DNA of 64,000 nucleotides, taken from the NCBI GenBank assembly GCA_028687035.1, contig JAQUAX010000003.1, positions 222,615-286,614 of the forward strand. The letters run 5' to 3'. This DNA comes from Dechloromonas sp. (GTDB lineage: Bacteria > Pseudomonadota > Gammaproteobacteria > Burkholderiales > Rhodocyclaceae). The position numbers and the translations under genes were made by a program. Of the stretch, positions 40,483 through 49,135 are shown in pieces. The notes below the pieces were generated by a model, which searched no databases, was not told the DNA's origin, and saw only the letters and a program-made list of their open reading frames with translations. The first letter of the stretch is position 1. The number at the start of each line of letters is the position of its first letter.

Positions 40483-41043
40483 TCAGCCGGCCGTGAACAC
40501 TTCCTGCTCGATCAGCCAGCGGCCGCCGCTGCGGCGCAGTTGCAGCTGCTTGACGCCGTGGTCCTGCAGGCGTTCGGAGCGGTAGTCGATCTCGAAGGTC
40601 AGCAGCGCGCGGTCGGCGCCTTCGAGCTGGATGTCGGGCGTGCCGAACTGCAGTTCGATCGACTTGGTCTGGCCGATGATGCGCTTGCGGTCGGCCTGCC
40701 ATTTGTCAGGGCTGCCGGCGTTACCCTGGTATTCGGGCACGTAGAAGCTCAGGTAGGCGGCGATGTCGCGGCTGGACCAGGCCTTGCGCCAGGCTTCCAG
40801 AACGTCCTTCAGTTCTTCCTGCGGCGCGATGCCGGCGGCCGTCGGCGCGCTCTCGACCAGCTTTTCGGGCGTCGCCGCGACCGGTGCGGCGGCCGGGGCG
40901 GCCGCCTGCAGAACGATTTCGCTCCCGGCCGGCGGCGTGGACGGCAATTCGAGGAATATGCTGACGAAACCGATGGCGACCAGGGAGACCCCCGCTCCGA
41001 TCGCGGCCAATCCGATACCTTGTCCTTCGTTGCTCTTTCCCAT
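40483..41043 (-). CDS. Membrane-anchored Cds6/NTF2-like domain protein
   Basis: A 186-residue protein starting MGKSNEGQGIGLAAIG with one N-terminal membrane segment (GAGVSLVAIGFVSIFLEL). An Ala/Pro-rich linker follows, then a C-terminal NTF2-like domain (LEAWRKAWSSRDIAAYLSFYVPEYQ, WQADRKRIIG, RWLIEQEVF) of the type found at the end of some L,D-transpeptidases and Cds6-like proteins. The periplasmic domain may bind peptidoglycan-related partners, which is inference. AGGGG precedes ATG 41043. It is divergent from an MFS transporter and ends in a strong terminator. Confidence 0.8.
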   Translation of the reverse strand: MGKSNEGQGIGLAAIGAGVSLVAIGFVSIFLELPSTPPAGSEIVLQAAAPAAAPVAATPEKLVESAPTAAGIAPQEELKDVLEAWRKAWSSRDIAAYLSFYVPEYQGNAGSPDKWQADRKRIIGQTKSIELQFGTPDIQLEGADRALLTFEIDYRSERLQDHGVKQLQLRRSGGRWLIEQEVFTAG

Positions 41044-41266
41044 GCTAATCCCCTTGTATAGCTGTGGTTGGTTAAAAATCACGCAACACTGTACGCCAAT
41101 ATGGCGTTTAGCCACAGGGGTTGCAGGCTTATTTGTCCACAGTGTGTCGCAATGATGTCACGCCCGGGTTTTCAGGCCCCGTTTTGCCACGGGCCGCGGT
41201 CAGCGGGCGGCGTCGGCAAACCTGCTAATATTCCCGCTTCGCTGCAATGCAACAATAACAAGGACC

Positions 41267-42472
41267 ATGTCTCCCCCAACCGATCGCATGAGCCCCGAGG
41301 AACGCCGCGTCGGCGCCTCGCTGGCTTCCATCTTCGCCTTGCGCATGCTCGGCCTCTTCCTGATCCTGCCGGTCTTCTCCCTCCATGCGAAGACGCTGCC
41401 CGGCGGCGACAACCTGGCCCTGGTCGGTTTCGCGCTCGGCGCCTACGGCCTGACCCAGGCCATTTTCCAGATTCCCTGCGGCGTCGCTTCCGACCGCTGG
41501 GGGCGCAAGCTGGTCATCGTCGCCGGCCTGCTCGTCTTCGCACTGGGCAGCTTCGTCGCCGCGTGGGCGCCGGACATCCAGTGGGTGATCGCCGGCCGCG
41601 TGCTGCAGGGCATGGGCGCGATCTCCGCCGCGGTCACCGCGCTTGCCGCCGACCTGACGCGCGAGGAACACCGGACCAAGGTGATGGCGATGATCGGCTC
41701 GTCGATCGGCCTGGTTTTCGCGCTGTCGCTGGTCGGCGCGCCCATCCTGTACGGCTGGATCGGCATGGCCGGGCTGTTCGCGATGACCGGCGTGCTGGCG
41801 CTCGCGGCGATCGGGCTGCTGCTCAAGGCGGTGCCGCCGGCGCCGCCGCTGCACGGCCACGCCAAGCTGCCGCTGCGCCGCGTGCTGGCCGATCCGGACC
41901 TGCTGAAGCTCAATCTCGGCATCGGCGTGCTGCACATGATCCAGATGGCGATGTTCGTCGTGCTGCCGCACGCGCTGGTCGACCACGGCGGCCTGCCGGC
42001 CGCCGCGCACTGGCAGGTCTACCTGCCGGCGGTGCTGGTGTCGTTCGCGGTGATGATCCCGGCGATCATTGCCGCCGAGCGCAAGGACCGGATGCGCCCG
42101 GTGTTCCGCGGCGCCGTCGCGCTGCTCGTCGTCGTCCAGCTGGGCCTGCTGCTCGCCGGGCAGGGGCTATGGACGCTGGCTTTCTGGCTGCTGCTGTTCT
42201 TCGTCGCCTTCAACGTGCTGGAGGCGACGCTGCCGTCGCTGGTCTCGCGCACTGCGCCGCCGGCCGCGAAGGGCGCCGCGCTCGGCGTCTACAACACGAC
42301 GCAGGCGATCGGCCTGTTCGTCGGCGGTGCGGCGGGCGGCTACATCGCCCAGCATTTCGGCGATAATGCGGTGTTTGCGGCGTGCGCCGGCCTGGCCCTG
42401 GTCTGGCTGGCGGTGGCCGGCACGATGAACTTTCCGCAGCGCCGCGCGGCGCCTGCGGCCGAAAACGTTTAG
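41267..42472 (+). CDS. MFS transporter (YajR-like)
   Basis: A 401-residue permease with 12 predicted helices. The MFS signature between TM2 and TM3 reads GVASDRWGRKLVIVAG, and motif B-like GRVLQGMGAISAAVTALAAD follows in TM4. It resembles YajR but lacks the C-terminal RAM-type domain of that protein. AAGGA lies before ATG 41267. It is followed after 12 bp by ssb, a gene order seen in several betaproteobacteria. Substrate unknown. Confidence 0.88.
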   Translation: MSPPTDRMSPEERRVGASLASIFALRMLGLFLILPVFSLHAKTLPGGDNLALVGFALGAYGLTQAIFQIPCGVASDRWGRKLVIVAGLLVFALGSFVAAWAPDIQWVIAGRVLQGMGAISAAVTALAADLTREEHRTKVMAMIGSSIGLVFALSLVGAPILYGWIGMAGLFAMTGVLALAAIGLLLKAVPPAPPLHGHAKLPLRRVLADPDLLKLNLGIGVLHMIQMAMFVVLPHALVDHGGLPAAAHWQVYLPAVLVSFAVMIPAIIAAERKDRMRPVFRGAVALLVVVQLGLLLAGQGLWTLAFWLLLFFVAFNVLEATLPSLVSRTAPPAAKGAALGVYNTTQAIGLFVGGAAGGYIAQHFGDNAVFAACAGLALVWLAVAGTMNFPQRRAAPAAENV

Positions 42473-42484
42473 GAGACTTGGACA

Positions 42485-42943
42485 ATGGCATCCATCAACA
42501 AGGTGATTCTCGTCGGCAACCTCGGTGCCGATCCGGAAACCCGCTACACGGCCAGCGGCGACGCGGTCTGCAACATCCGCCTGGCGACGACCGACAGCTG
42601 GAAGGACAAGAACAGCGGCGAGAAGCGCGAGATGACCGAATGGCACCGCGTCGTCTTCTACCGCAAGCTGGCCGAGATCGCCGGCCAGTACCTGCGCAAG
42701 GGTTCGCAGGTCTATCTGGAAGGCCGCATCAAGACCCGCAAGTGGCAGGACAAGGACGGCCAGGACCGCTACACGACCGAGATCGAGGCGACCGAAATGC
42801 AGATGCTGGGCGGCCGCCAGGGCATGGGTGCCCCGGCCCAGTCCGGCGGCTACGACAGCGAGCCGACCGACTACGCGCCGGCACCGGCCAAGAACAAGCC
42901 GAAGCCGTCCTTCGACGACCTCGGCGACGACATTCCCTTCTAA
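42485..42943 (+). CDS. ssb: Single-stranded DNA-binding protein
   Basis: A 152-residue SSB. The OB fold has the standard start [21 protein letters not shown], conserved Trp residues ([22 protein letters not shown]), a short glycine/proline-rich tail region, and the acidic tip [10 protein letters not shown] which docks repair and replication partners. It binds and protects ssDNA as a tetramer. AGGAG lies before ATG 42485. Confidence 0.97.
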   Translation: MASINKVILVGNLGADPETRYTASGDAVCNIRLATTDSWKDKNSGEKREMTEWHRVVFYRKLAEIAGQYLRKGSQVYLEGRIKTRKWQDKDGQDRYTTEIEATEMQMLGGRQGMGAPAQSGGYDSEPTDYAPAPAKNKPKPSFDDLGDDIPF

Positions 42944-42994
42944 AACGCCTGCGCCGGCTTCCGCTTCGCGGCGGGGCCGGCCGAGGACTGCAAC

Positions 42995-43843
42995 ATGGCC
43001 AACGCGACCACCTTCAAGATACTCGAAGACATTGCCAAGGATCTGTCGGGCAACGAGATCAATTTCCCGACTTTCCTCGACATCACCTTCCAGGTGCGCA
43101 CCGCGCTGAAGGACCCGAACCTGAACGTCGAGCAGCTGGCCCGGCTGGTCGGTGCCGAGCCGCTGATGAGCGCCAAGATCATCCGGATGGCCAACTCGGT
43201 CGCGATGAACCCGTCCGGCCGCGAGATCGCCGACGTCAAGAGCGCGATCGTCCGGGTCGGCATGGAGGCGGTGCGTACCGTGTCCTTCTCGGTGGCCATG
43301 GAGCAGCTGCTGAAGTCGAAGCAGATGCAGCCCTTCGAGAAGATTTCGCAGCGGCTGTGGGAGCACACGGCGCACGTCGCCGCGCTGTGCCGCGTGCTGG
43401 CGCGCAAGGTCGCCAAGATCAACGGCGACGAGGCGATGTTCACCGGCCTCGTCCATGATCTCGGCGTCTTCTACCTGATGTCGCGCGCCGCCAATTTCCC
43501 GGAACTGGTCGCCGACAAGGCCGAACTGCACTCGCTGCTGGTCGGCTGGCACGACAACATCGGCCACGCGCTGCTGTCGGCGCTCGGCTCGCCGGAAACG
43601 GTGCTGGTCGCCGTGCAGGAGCACGAGACCGACCGCGAGGTCGCCCAGCTCAAGACGCTGTCCGACGTGCTGTACATCGCCAACAAGATCGCCAACCGGA
43701 CGTCGAGCTGGCGCGATCCCGAACTCGACGGCGCCGTCGATACTTCCGTGGTCGACCGGCTGTTCGATGCCGAAACCCTGGCCGAACTGATCGAGGAATC
43801 GGAAGAAGAGGTCCAGTCGCTGAAGGCCGCCCTCGGCGGCTGA
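42995..43843 (+). CDS. HDOD domain protein
   Basis: A 282-residue HDOD protein: INFPTFLDITFQVRTALKDPNLNVEQLARLVGAEPLMSAKIIRMANSV, then IVRVGMEAVRTVSFSVAM and FTGLVHDLGVFYLMSRA, and a C-terminal acidic helix. It is the second HDOD protein of the window and only distantly similar to the one at 8168. No partner signalling gene adjoins it; it sits between ssb and kup. Role unknown, likely signalling. Confidence 0.88.
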   Translation: MANATTFKILEDIAKDLSGNEINFPTFLDITFQVRTALKDPNLNVEQLARLVGAEPLMSAKIIRMANSVAMNPSGREIADVKSAIVRVGMEAVRTVSFSVAMEQLLKSKQMQPFEKISQRLWEHTAHVAALCRVLARKVAKINGDEAMFTGLVHDLGVFYLMSRAANFPELVADKAELHSLLVGWHDNIGHALLSALGSPETVLVAVQEHETDREVAQLKTLSDVLYIANKIANRTSSWRDPELDGAVDTSVVDRLFDAETLAELIEESEEEVQSLKAALGG

Positions 43844-43935
43844 TCCGCAAACGGGCCGTCGGGGGACTGGCCCTTGCCTGCAAGCTTACCGGGAGCGGTC
43901 CGCCGCGAGGCCGCCCCGAGATCAGGGGGTAAAAC

Positions 43936-45828
43936 ATGAACGCACAGCATGCCGCCGGCGACGTCACCGGCCAGCGCCTGGCCGTCCTCGCGCTGGCCGC
44001 GCTCGGGGTGGTCTATGGGGACATCGGGACCAGTCCGCTGTACGCGATGAAGGAAGTCTTCGCCGGCAACCATCCGATTCCGGTAGGCGAGGCCAACGTG
44101 TTCGGCAGCCTGTCGCTGTTCTTCTGGGCCCTGGTCATCGTCGTCTCGGTCAAGTACGTGATGTTCATCACCCGTGCCGACAACCGCGGCGAGGGCGGCA
44201 TCATGGCGCTGATCGCGCTGGCGCTGCACAGCACCCAGGGCAAGCCGCACCAGGCGAAGGCGATCATGCTGTTCGGCGTGCTCGGCGCCGCGATGTTCTA
44301 CGGCGACGGCATGGTGACGCCGGCGATTTCCGTGCTGTCGGCGGTCGAGGGGCTCGAGGTCGGCGCGCCCGGCCTGCATCCCTTCGTGATTCCGATCACG
44401 CTGGTCGTGCTGTTCGGGCTGTTCTTCGTGCAGCGCAGCGGCACTGCGGTGGTCGGCGCCTTCTTCGGTCCGGTGATGCTGATCTGGTTCAGCGTGCTGG
44501 CGCTGCTCGGCCTCGCCGAGATCGTCGCGCACCCGGCCATCCTGGCCGCGCTGAACCCGCTGTACGGCATCGAATTCCTGCTCGGCAACAAGGCGATGGC
44601 GCTGATGGCGATGGGCAACGTCGTGCTCGCCGTGACCGGCGCCGAGGCGCTGTACGCCGACATGGGGCATTTCGGGCGCAAGCCGATTTCCCGCGTCTGG
44701 TTCGCCTTCGTGCTGCCGGCGCTGGTGCTGAACTACTTCGGCCAGGGTGCGCTGATCCTCGCCGAGCCCGCCGCCGCCGAAAATCCCTTCTACCACCTGG
44801 CGCCCGACTGGGCACTGTACCCGCTGATCGGCCTGGCCACGCTGTCCACCGTGATCGCCTGCCAGGCGGTGATTTCCGGCGCCTTCTCGGTGACCCGGCA
44901 GGCGATGCAGCTCGGCTTCGTGCCGCGCATGGAAGTCCAGCACACCTCCGAGAAGGAGCAGGGGCAGATCTACCTGCCGGCGGTCAACTGGGGGCTGATG
45001 GTCGCCGTGATGATCCTGGTGCTCGGCTTCAAGTCGTCGAACAACCTGGCCGCGGCCTACGGCATCGCGGTGACCGGCGACATGGTGATCACCTCGGTGC
45101 TGGCCACCGTCGTCGTTGCCAAGGTCTGGGGCTGGGGCTGGCCGCGGGCGGCCGCGCTGTTCGCTTGCTTCCTCGCCGTCGAACTGGTCTTCCTGACCGC
45201 CAACATCCTGAAGATTCCGGACGGCGGCTGGTTCCCGCTGGTCGCCGGGATGGGCATCTTCGTGCTGATGACGACCTGGAAGCGCGGCCGCCAGCTGCTC
45301 GCCGACCGCCTGCAGGGCGAACGGCTGGAGCTGCAGGCTTTCCTCGATTCGCTGTCGGCGTCGATGCCGACCCGGGTCGATGGCACCGCGGTGTTCCTGA
45401 ACGCCGACCCGAAGGGCGTGCCGCATGCGCTGCTGCACAACCTGATGCACAACAAGGTGCTGCACGAGCGCGTCGTGCTGGTTTCGGTGCAGTTCTTCGA
45501 CGTGCCCTACGTGCCGGACATCGACCGCGTCGAGGTGCGCAAGCTGAAGGAGAACTTCTGGAGCGTCATCGTGCAGTACGGCTTCAAGGACGAGCCGGAC
45601 ATCCCGGCCGCGCTGGTCCTGTGCGGCGAGGCCGGCCTGACCTTCGACTCGCTGGCGACCTCGTACTTCATCGGCCGCGAGACGCTGATCCCGCGCCTCG
45701 GTACCGACATGGCGCTGTGGCGCGAGAAGCTGTTCGTCGCGATGTTCCGCAATGCGGGCTCGGCGACCGCCTTCTTCCAGATTCCCAGCAACCGCGTCGT
45801 CGAACTGGGCACCCAGGTCGTGCTCTGA
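43936..45828 (+). CDS. kup: Low-affinity potassium transport protein Kup
   Basis: A 630-residue KUP/HAK family K+:H+ symporter. The signature GVVYGDIGTSPLYAMKEVF is at residues 20-38, followed by 11-12 helices and the hydrophilic C-terminal domain (GVPHALLHNLMHNKVLHERVVLVSVQF, FFQIPSNRVVELGTQVVL) matching E. coli Kup (622 aa). GGGGG lies about 6 nt before ATG 43936. A hairpin ends the gene. Two other potassium-related genes follow after the cytochrome gene. Confidence 0.96.
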   Translation: MNAQHAAGDVTGQRLAVLALAALGVVYGDIGTSPLYAMKEVFAGNHPIPVGEANVFGSLSLFFWALVIVVSVKYVMFITRADNRGEGGIMALIALALHSTQGKPHQAKAIMLFGVLGAAMFYGDGMVTPAISVLSAVEGLEVGAPGLHPFVIPITLVVLFGLFFVQRSGTAVVGAFFGPVMLIWFSVLALLGLAEIVAHPAILAALNPLYGIEFLLGNKAMALMAMGNVVLAVTGAEALYADMGHFGRKPISRVWFAFVLPALVLNYFGQGALILAEPAAAENPFYHLAPDWALYPLIGLATLSTVIACQAVISGAFSVTRQAMQLGFVPRMEVQHTSEKEQGQIYLPAVNWGLMVAVMILVLGFKSSNNLAAAYGIAVTGDMVITSVLATVVVAKVWGWGWPRAAALFACFLAVELVFLTANILKIPDGGWFPLVAGMGIFVLMTTWKRGRQLLADRLQGERLELQAFLDSLSASMPTRVDGTAVFLNADPKGVPHALLHNLMHNKVLHERVVLVSVQFFDVPYVPDIDRVEVRKLKENFWSVIVQYGFKDEPDIPAALVLCGEAGLTFDSLATSYFIGRETLIPRLGTDMALWREKLFVAMFRNAGSATAFFQIPSNRVVELGTQVVL

Positions 45829-45829
45829 G

Positions 45830-45859
45830 CGCCTGCCGCGGTCGACCGCGCGGCAGGCG
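45830..45859. terminator. Hairpin between convergent kup and cytochrome genes
   Basis: CGCCTGCCGCG (45830-45840) and CGCGGCAGGCG (45849-45859) form a perfect 11-bp stem whose loop region includes the palindrome GTCGAC. There is no long T run, but its place between two convergent genes suits a bidirectional terminator. Confidence 0.55.
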
Positions 45860-45870
45860 GTAAAACCGGG

Positions 45871-46317
45871 TCAGCGTTCGCGGAAGTCGCGGTGGCAGGA
45901 CTGGCAGCTGTCGTAGACGGCCTTGTAGGCGGGCTCGATGACCGCCTTGTCGCGGCTGCCGGCGGCGGCCTGCAGGCGGTCGACGGCGCCGGCGAAATTC
46001 AGGCGCTCGCGCTCGAAATCGCCGGCCCGCTGCCAGACGGCGGCGGTCGCCTTGCTCGGCGGATACAGCGTGTCCGGGCCGAAATGCGGCCACGGGGCGT
46101 CGCGCAGCGCGGCCAGTTCGGCGGCCAGCGCGGCGAAACGGTCGGCGTCGTAGCGCTGGTCGCGCAGCATTTTCCCCATCGGCTCGAAACTGCGCAGCAT
46201 GGCCTTGAAGGCCTGCTGGCGCTGCTTGACCGGTTGGCCGGGGCGGGTGTCCTCGACTTCGCCGCAGGCGGCGAGACAGGCGACGGAAATCAGCAGGCAG
46301 GCGGCAAGGCGTGACAT
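45871..46317 (-). CDS. Cytochrome c'-like heme lipoprotein
   Basis: A 148-residue protein with a lipoprotein signal (ISVACLAACGEV) and a C-terminal heme site CQSCH followed by RDFRER. This, with the four-helix length and the RQQAFKAMLRSFEPMGKML start, is typical of cytochrome c'. Such proteins bind NO or other small ligands on a five-coordinate heme. Most are soluble periplasmic proteins, so the lipobox is notable. It is the last gene of a minus-strand group after the K+ channel gene. Confidence 0.87.
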   Translation of the reverse strand: MSRLAACLLISVACLAACGEVEDTRPGQPVKQRQQAFKAMLRSFEPMGKMLRDQRYDADRFAALAAELAALRDAPWPHFGPDTLYPPSKATAAVWQRAGDFERERLNFAGAVDRLQAAAGSRDKAVIEPAYKAVYDSCQSCHRDFRER

Positions 46318-46351
46318 GGGCGCGGCGGCGGGGTGGTGGATGGAGCGCGGA

Positions 46352-48043
46352 TTATACGGGGTCGCGTCCGGCCAGCATGCGCCACAGCCAGCCGCCGCTG
46401 CGCAGCTGGCCGTCGAGCACGTAGTCGAGTTCGTTGGCGTTGCGCAGCGTCAGGTCGAGGTCGCGCAGCGCGTGCAGCGGGCCGGCCAGCAGCAGCTGGT
46501 CGCCGGCGGCCAGCGAGAAGTCCTCGTCGGGCAGCATGAACAGCCGGTCGGCCCGGTCGATCAGCAGCGGCACCAGCGGTAGCTGGCGCTCGCGGTCGCC
46601 GCCGTCGCGCAGCACGTCGCCCAGGCGCAGCCGGCGACCGCGCATCAGCGCCTGGTAGGCGGCCGGCGCTTCCGAAATGTTCAGGCAGACGTCGCGCACG
46701 GCCGGCGTCCGTTCGCCGCCGGCAGCCTGCAGCCGGGCGGCCAGCGCCGCGCTCCAGGCTTCGTCGCGGCCGCGCAGCTGTTCGAGGAAGCGGGCGAGCA
46801 GCGGCGTGGTCAGGATGGCCAGCGCCTCCTTGGCGATGACCTGGCTCGGCACCATCGTGAAATCGGCGCCGTAGGCGTCGAACAGCGGACTGTTGGTCGC
46901 CTGGTTCTGGCGCGCGACGACGAACAGGCCGGGCATCAGTTCGCTGGCGGTGACGGCGATCGACAGGTTGTTCACGTCGTTGTCGCTGCCGGCGATGATG
47001 CCGGAGGCCGACTCGATGCCGGCCTGGCTCAGCGTGGCGGCCTCGGTGCCGTCGCCGACGATGTCGTGGCTGGCGCCGGCCGCGGCCGGGTCGATGATGG
47101 TCAGCGTGATGCCGGCAGCCTGCAGCCGCGGTGCCAGCACGCGCCCGAAACGGCCGTAGCCGCACAGGATCCAGCGGCCGCCGGGCGGCCGGTGCGCTTC
47201 GGGCAGCGGCGATTCGGGCAGGCTGGTCAGCAGTTCGACCAGCCGGAAGCGCTCGGGCGAGCCGACCGCCAGCGCCAGGTAGTCGGCGAAGCGGGTGAAG
47301 GGGTCGATCACGTGGTCGGTGCCGAAGGAGGCCATGTTGGCCTGGATCGACGGGCTGCGGGCGCGGGCGATGACCGGAATCGTCGGGTTCAGCAGACGGA
47401 CCGCGATGGCGATCGCGAGGTTGGCCTCCTCGTCGTTGGTCATCGCCAGCACGCCGCGGCATTTGCGGTGGGTCAGGCCGGCCAGCAGCAGCGTGTCGGG
47501 CAGCCGGGCGTCGGCGGCCAGCGCCGGCGTGTCGGTCTTGAAGTCCTGCAGGTCGAGTTCCTGGACGCGCAGCTCGTCCTTCTCGATGACGACGAAAGCC
47601 TGGCCGATGCGGTCGAAGGTGTGGGCGAGCAGGCCGCCGGTCTCGCCGCAGCCGCAGATCAGGTAGAAGGGTTCGCGCAGCCGGCGAACGCGGCGCGCGA
47701 AGCGGTTGGTCGTCAGCGTGTTCTGGAAGCCCTTGTCCTGCAGCAGCGCGATCAGCGTGACCACCGAGTACGACCAGCCGACGACGGTCAGGTAGATGCA
47801 GACGGTGACCCACAGCCGCTGGGCGTTCGAGAAGGCGTTCGGAATCTCGCCGAAGCCGATCGTCGTCGCCGTATAGCTGATGAAGTAGAAGGCATGGAAG
47901 AAGGACAGCGGCGGCGCCGGCCGGCCGTCCGCATCGACGCCGGGCACCAGCGTCAGGCCGACCACCGAGATCGCGTAGATGACGATCAGCACGATGATCG
48001 GCGCCCGCATGCGCCGCAACACCAGGAAGAAGGCGCTGTTCAT
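46352..48043 (-). CDS. Potassium channel with two TrkA-N/RCK regions
   Basis: A 563-residue protein. TM1 is at residues 14-34; a pore loop carries the selectivity filter TTIGFG (residues 60-65, the GYG variant GFG); TM2 is at 74-100. Two Rossmann domains follow: FYLICGCGETGGLLAHTF (about residue 126) and RWILCGYGRFGRVLAPRL (about residue 286), each with a TrkA-C-like portion after it. This is the Kch/MthK-like plan with ligand-gated RCK rings. The gene starts 12 bp after a DUF6394 gene and likely shares its transcript. Confidence 0.92.
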   Translation of the reverse strand: MNSAFFLVLRRMRAPIIVLIVIYAISVVGLTLVPGVDADGRPAPPLSFFHAFYFISYTATTIGFGEIPNAFSNAQRLWVTVCIYLTVVGWSYSVVTLIALLQDKGFQNTLTTNRFARRVRRLREPFYLICGCGETGGLLAHTFDRIGQAFVVIEKDELRVQELDLQDFKTDTPALAADARLPDTLLLAGLTHRKCRGVLAMTNDEEANLAIAIAVRLLNPTIPVIARARSPSIQANMASFGTDHVIDPFTRFADYLALAVGSPERFRLVELLTSLPESPLPEAHRPPGGRWILCGYGRFGRVLAPRLQAAGITLTIIDPAAAGASHDIVGDGTEAATLSQAGIESASGIIAGSDNDVNNLSIAVTASELMPGLFVVARQNQATNSPLFDAYGADFTMVPSQVIAKEALAILTTPLLARFLEQLRGRDEAWSAALAARLQAAGGERTPAVRDVCLNISEAPAAYQALMRGRRLRLGDVLRDGGDRERQLPLVPLLIDRADRLFMLPDEDFSLAAGDQLLLAGPLHALRDLDLTLRNANELDYVLDGQLRSGGWLWRMLAGRDPV

Positions 48044-48055
48044 GCCCGCCTCCGC

Positions 48056-48439
48056 CTAGCGGCGCAGCATCACGGTTTCGACGATCAGGATGACGACCGA
48101 CACGATGTTGGCGACCAGCGCGCCGCCGGACAGCGAGACGACGCTGGAGGTGACCTCGACCGTCATGCCGGTACCCGTGACGTGCTCGGCGATCGCCCAG
48201 ACGATGGCCGCGGCGATCAGCTGCAAGTCGGCCACCAGGCTGGTCGACAGGTGGATGGCGCCGATCTGCGTGCGGTCGCCGAACTTCAGCGCGGTGGCGA
48301 CCAGGCTGACGACCAGCGCAGCGGCCAGTTCATAAACGTGGTGCAGTTCCGGCCGGCCGATGTCGCCGATGAAGAAGCCGAAGTTCAGCGTCGCCGCCAG
48401 CACGATGAAGAAACCGAAGATGACTTTCTCGAGATTCAT
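48056..48439 (-). CDS. DUF6394 family membrane protein
   Basis: A 127-residue protein with three to four hydrophobic segments (VIFGFFIVLAATLNFGFFIG, VYELAAALVVSLVATALKF, ADLQLIAAAIVWAIAEHV, SGGALVANIVSVVILIVETVML). It belongs to the group named DUF6394, which I know from the neighbourhood of K+ channel genes. Function is unproven; association with the downstream channel is inferred from the 12-bp spacing. GGGAGCC precedes ATG 48439. Confidence 0.8.
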   Translation of the reverse strand: MNLEKVIFGFFIVLAATLNFGFFIGDIGRPELHHVYELAAALVVSLVATALKFGDRTQIGAIHLSTSLVADLQLIAAAIVWAIAEHVTGTGMTVEVTSSVVSLSGGALVANIVSVVILIVETVMLRR

Positions 48440-48472
48440 TTTGGCTCCCGGAAGGCGGTCGACCGCGGCGGA

Positions 48473-49135
48473 TCAGCGGCTTTCGACCGGCGCGGCGGCG
48501 GCCGGCGGATTGCGCGTGCCCAGGGTCTGGCTGTCGATGCGGCGGATTTCGTCGTCGCCGACCACTTCGAGCAGCTTGACGACCTTCTTGACGCCCGAGG
48601 TGGTGCGGGCGACATCGACGGCGACCTTGGCCTCGCGCTCGCTGACGATGCCCAGCAGGTGCACGATGGCGCGCTCGGTGACGACCTTGATGTGGTTCGC
48701 CGAGATCTGGTTCGAATCGACCAGGCGGCCCTTGACCTTGGATGTGATGAAGCTGTCGGTGCTGCGGCTGCCCAGCGACGAGGCCGGGCCGACGCCGAGT
48801 TCGTTGTAGACCTCGCGGACGCCGTCGAGCTTGCGGGCTTCGGCCTCGATCGCCGCCTTCGCCTCGTCGGTCGGCACTTCGCCGGTGATCAGCAGGCGGC
48901 GGTTGTACGACGTGAAATTGACGTGGGCGACCTGCTTGTAGGCGTCGGGGACGCGGTTGTTGGCGCGCCACTCGGTGGTTTCGTCGTCGGTCTGCGTGCC
49001 GGTCGAGCGGCGGTCGTGGGCCGACAGCACGCCGACGGCGCCGCCGGCGACGACGGCCGGGAAGCAGCCCTGCAACAGCGGCAGGGCGGCGGCGAAGGTG
49101 GCGGCGGCGAGGAACAGTTTGGTTTTTTGCATCAT
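48473..49135 (-). CDS. dolP: BON-domain outer-membrane lipoprotein (DolP-like)
   Basis: A 220-residue lipoprotein (MMQKTKLFLAAATFAAALPLLQGC, lipobox LLQGC) with two BON domains: FTSYNRRLLITGEVPTDEAKAAIEAEARKLDGVREVYNEL and IKVVTERAIVHLLGIVSEREAKVAVDVARTTSGVKKVVKLLE. In E. coli DolP (YraP) keeps the outer membrane intact and supports BAM. The order yraN-diaA-dolP is the same here. The start overlaps the diaA stop (ATGATGA arrangement). E. coli DolP is 191 residues; the extra length is in the C-terminal Ala/Pro tail and linker. Confidence 0.92.
   Translation of the reverse strand: MMQKTKLFLAAATFAAALPLLQGCFPAVVAGGAVGVLSAHDRRSTGTQTDDETTEWRANNRVPDAYKQVAHVNFTSYNRRLLITGEVPTDEAKAAIEAEARKLDGVREVYNELGVGPASSLGSRSTDSFITSKVKGRLVDSNQISANHIKVVTERAIVHLLGIVSEREAKVAVDVARTTSGVKKVVKLLEVVGDDEIRRIDSQTLGTRNPPAAAAPVESR

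Noticed and set aside
41108..41141. DnaA-box-like words (TTAGCCACA and TTGTCCACA) between the Cds6-like gene and the MFS gene
   Set aside because: Only two imperfect copies, no AT-rich unwinding region and no origin genes nearby.
42944..42994. Possible terminator hairpin between ssb and the HDOD gene
   Set aside because: GC-rich pairing is imperfect and there is no T run; not distinguishable from background GC.
43844..43935. Possible leader RNA or riboswitch before kup
   Set aside because: The stretch is GC-rich and can fold, but the conserved ydaO core was not found, and c-di-AMP signalling is not expected in betaproteobacteria.
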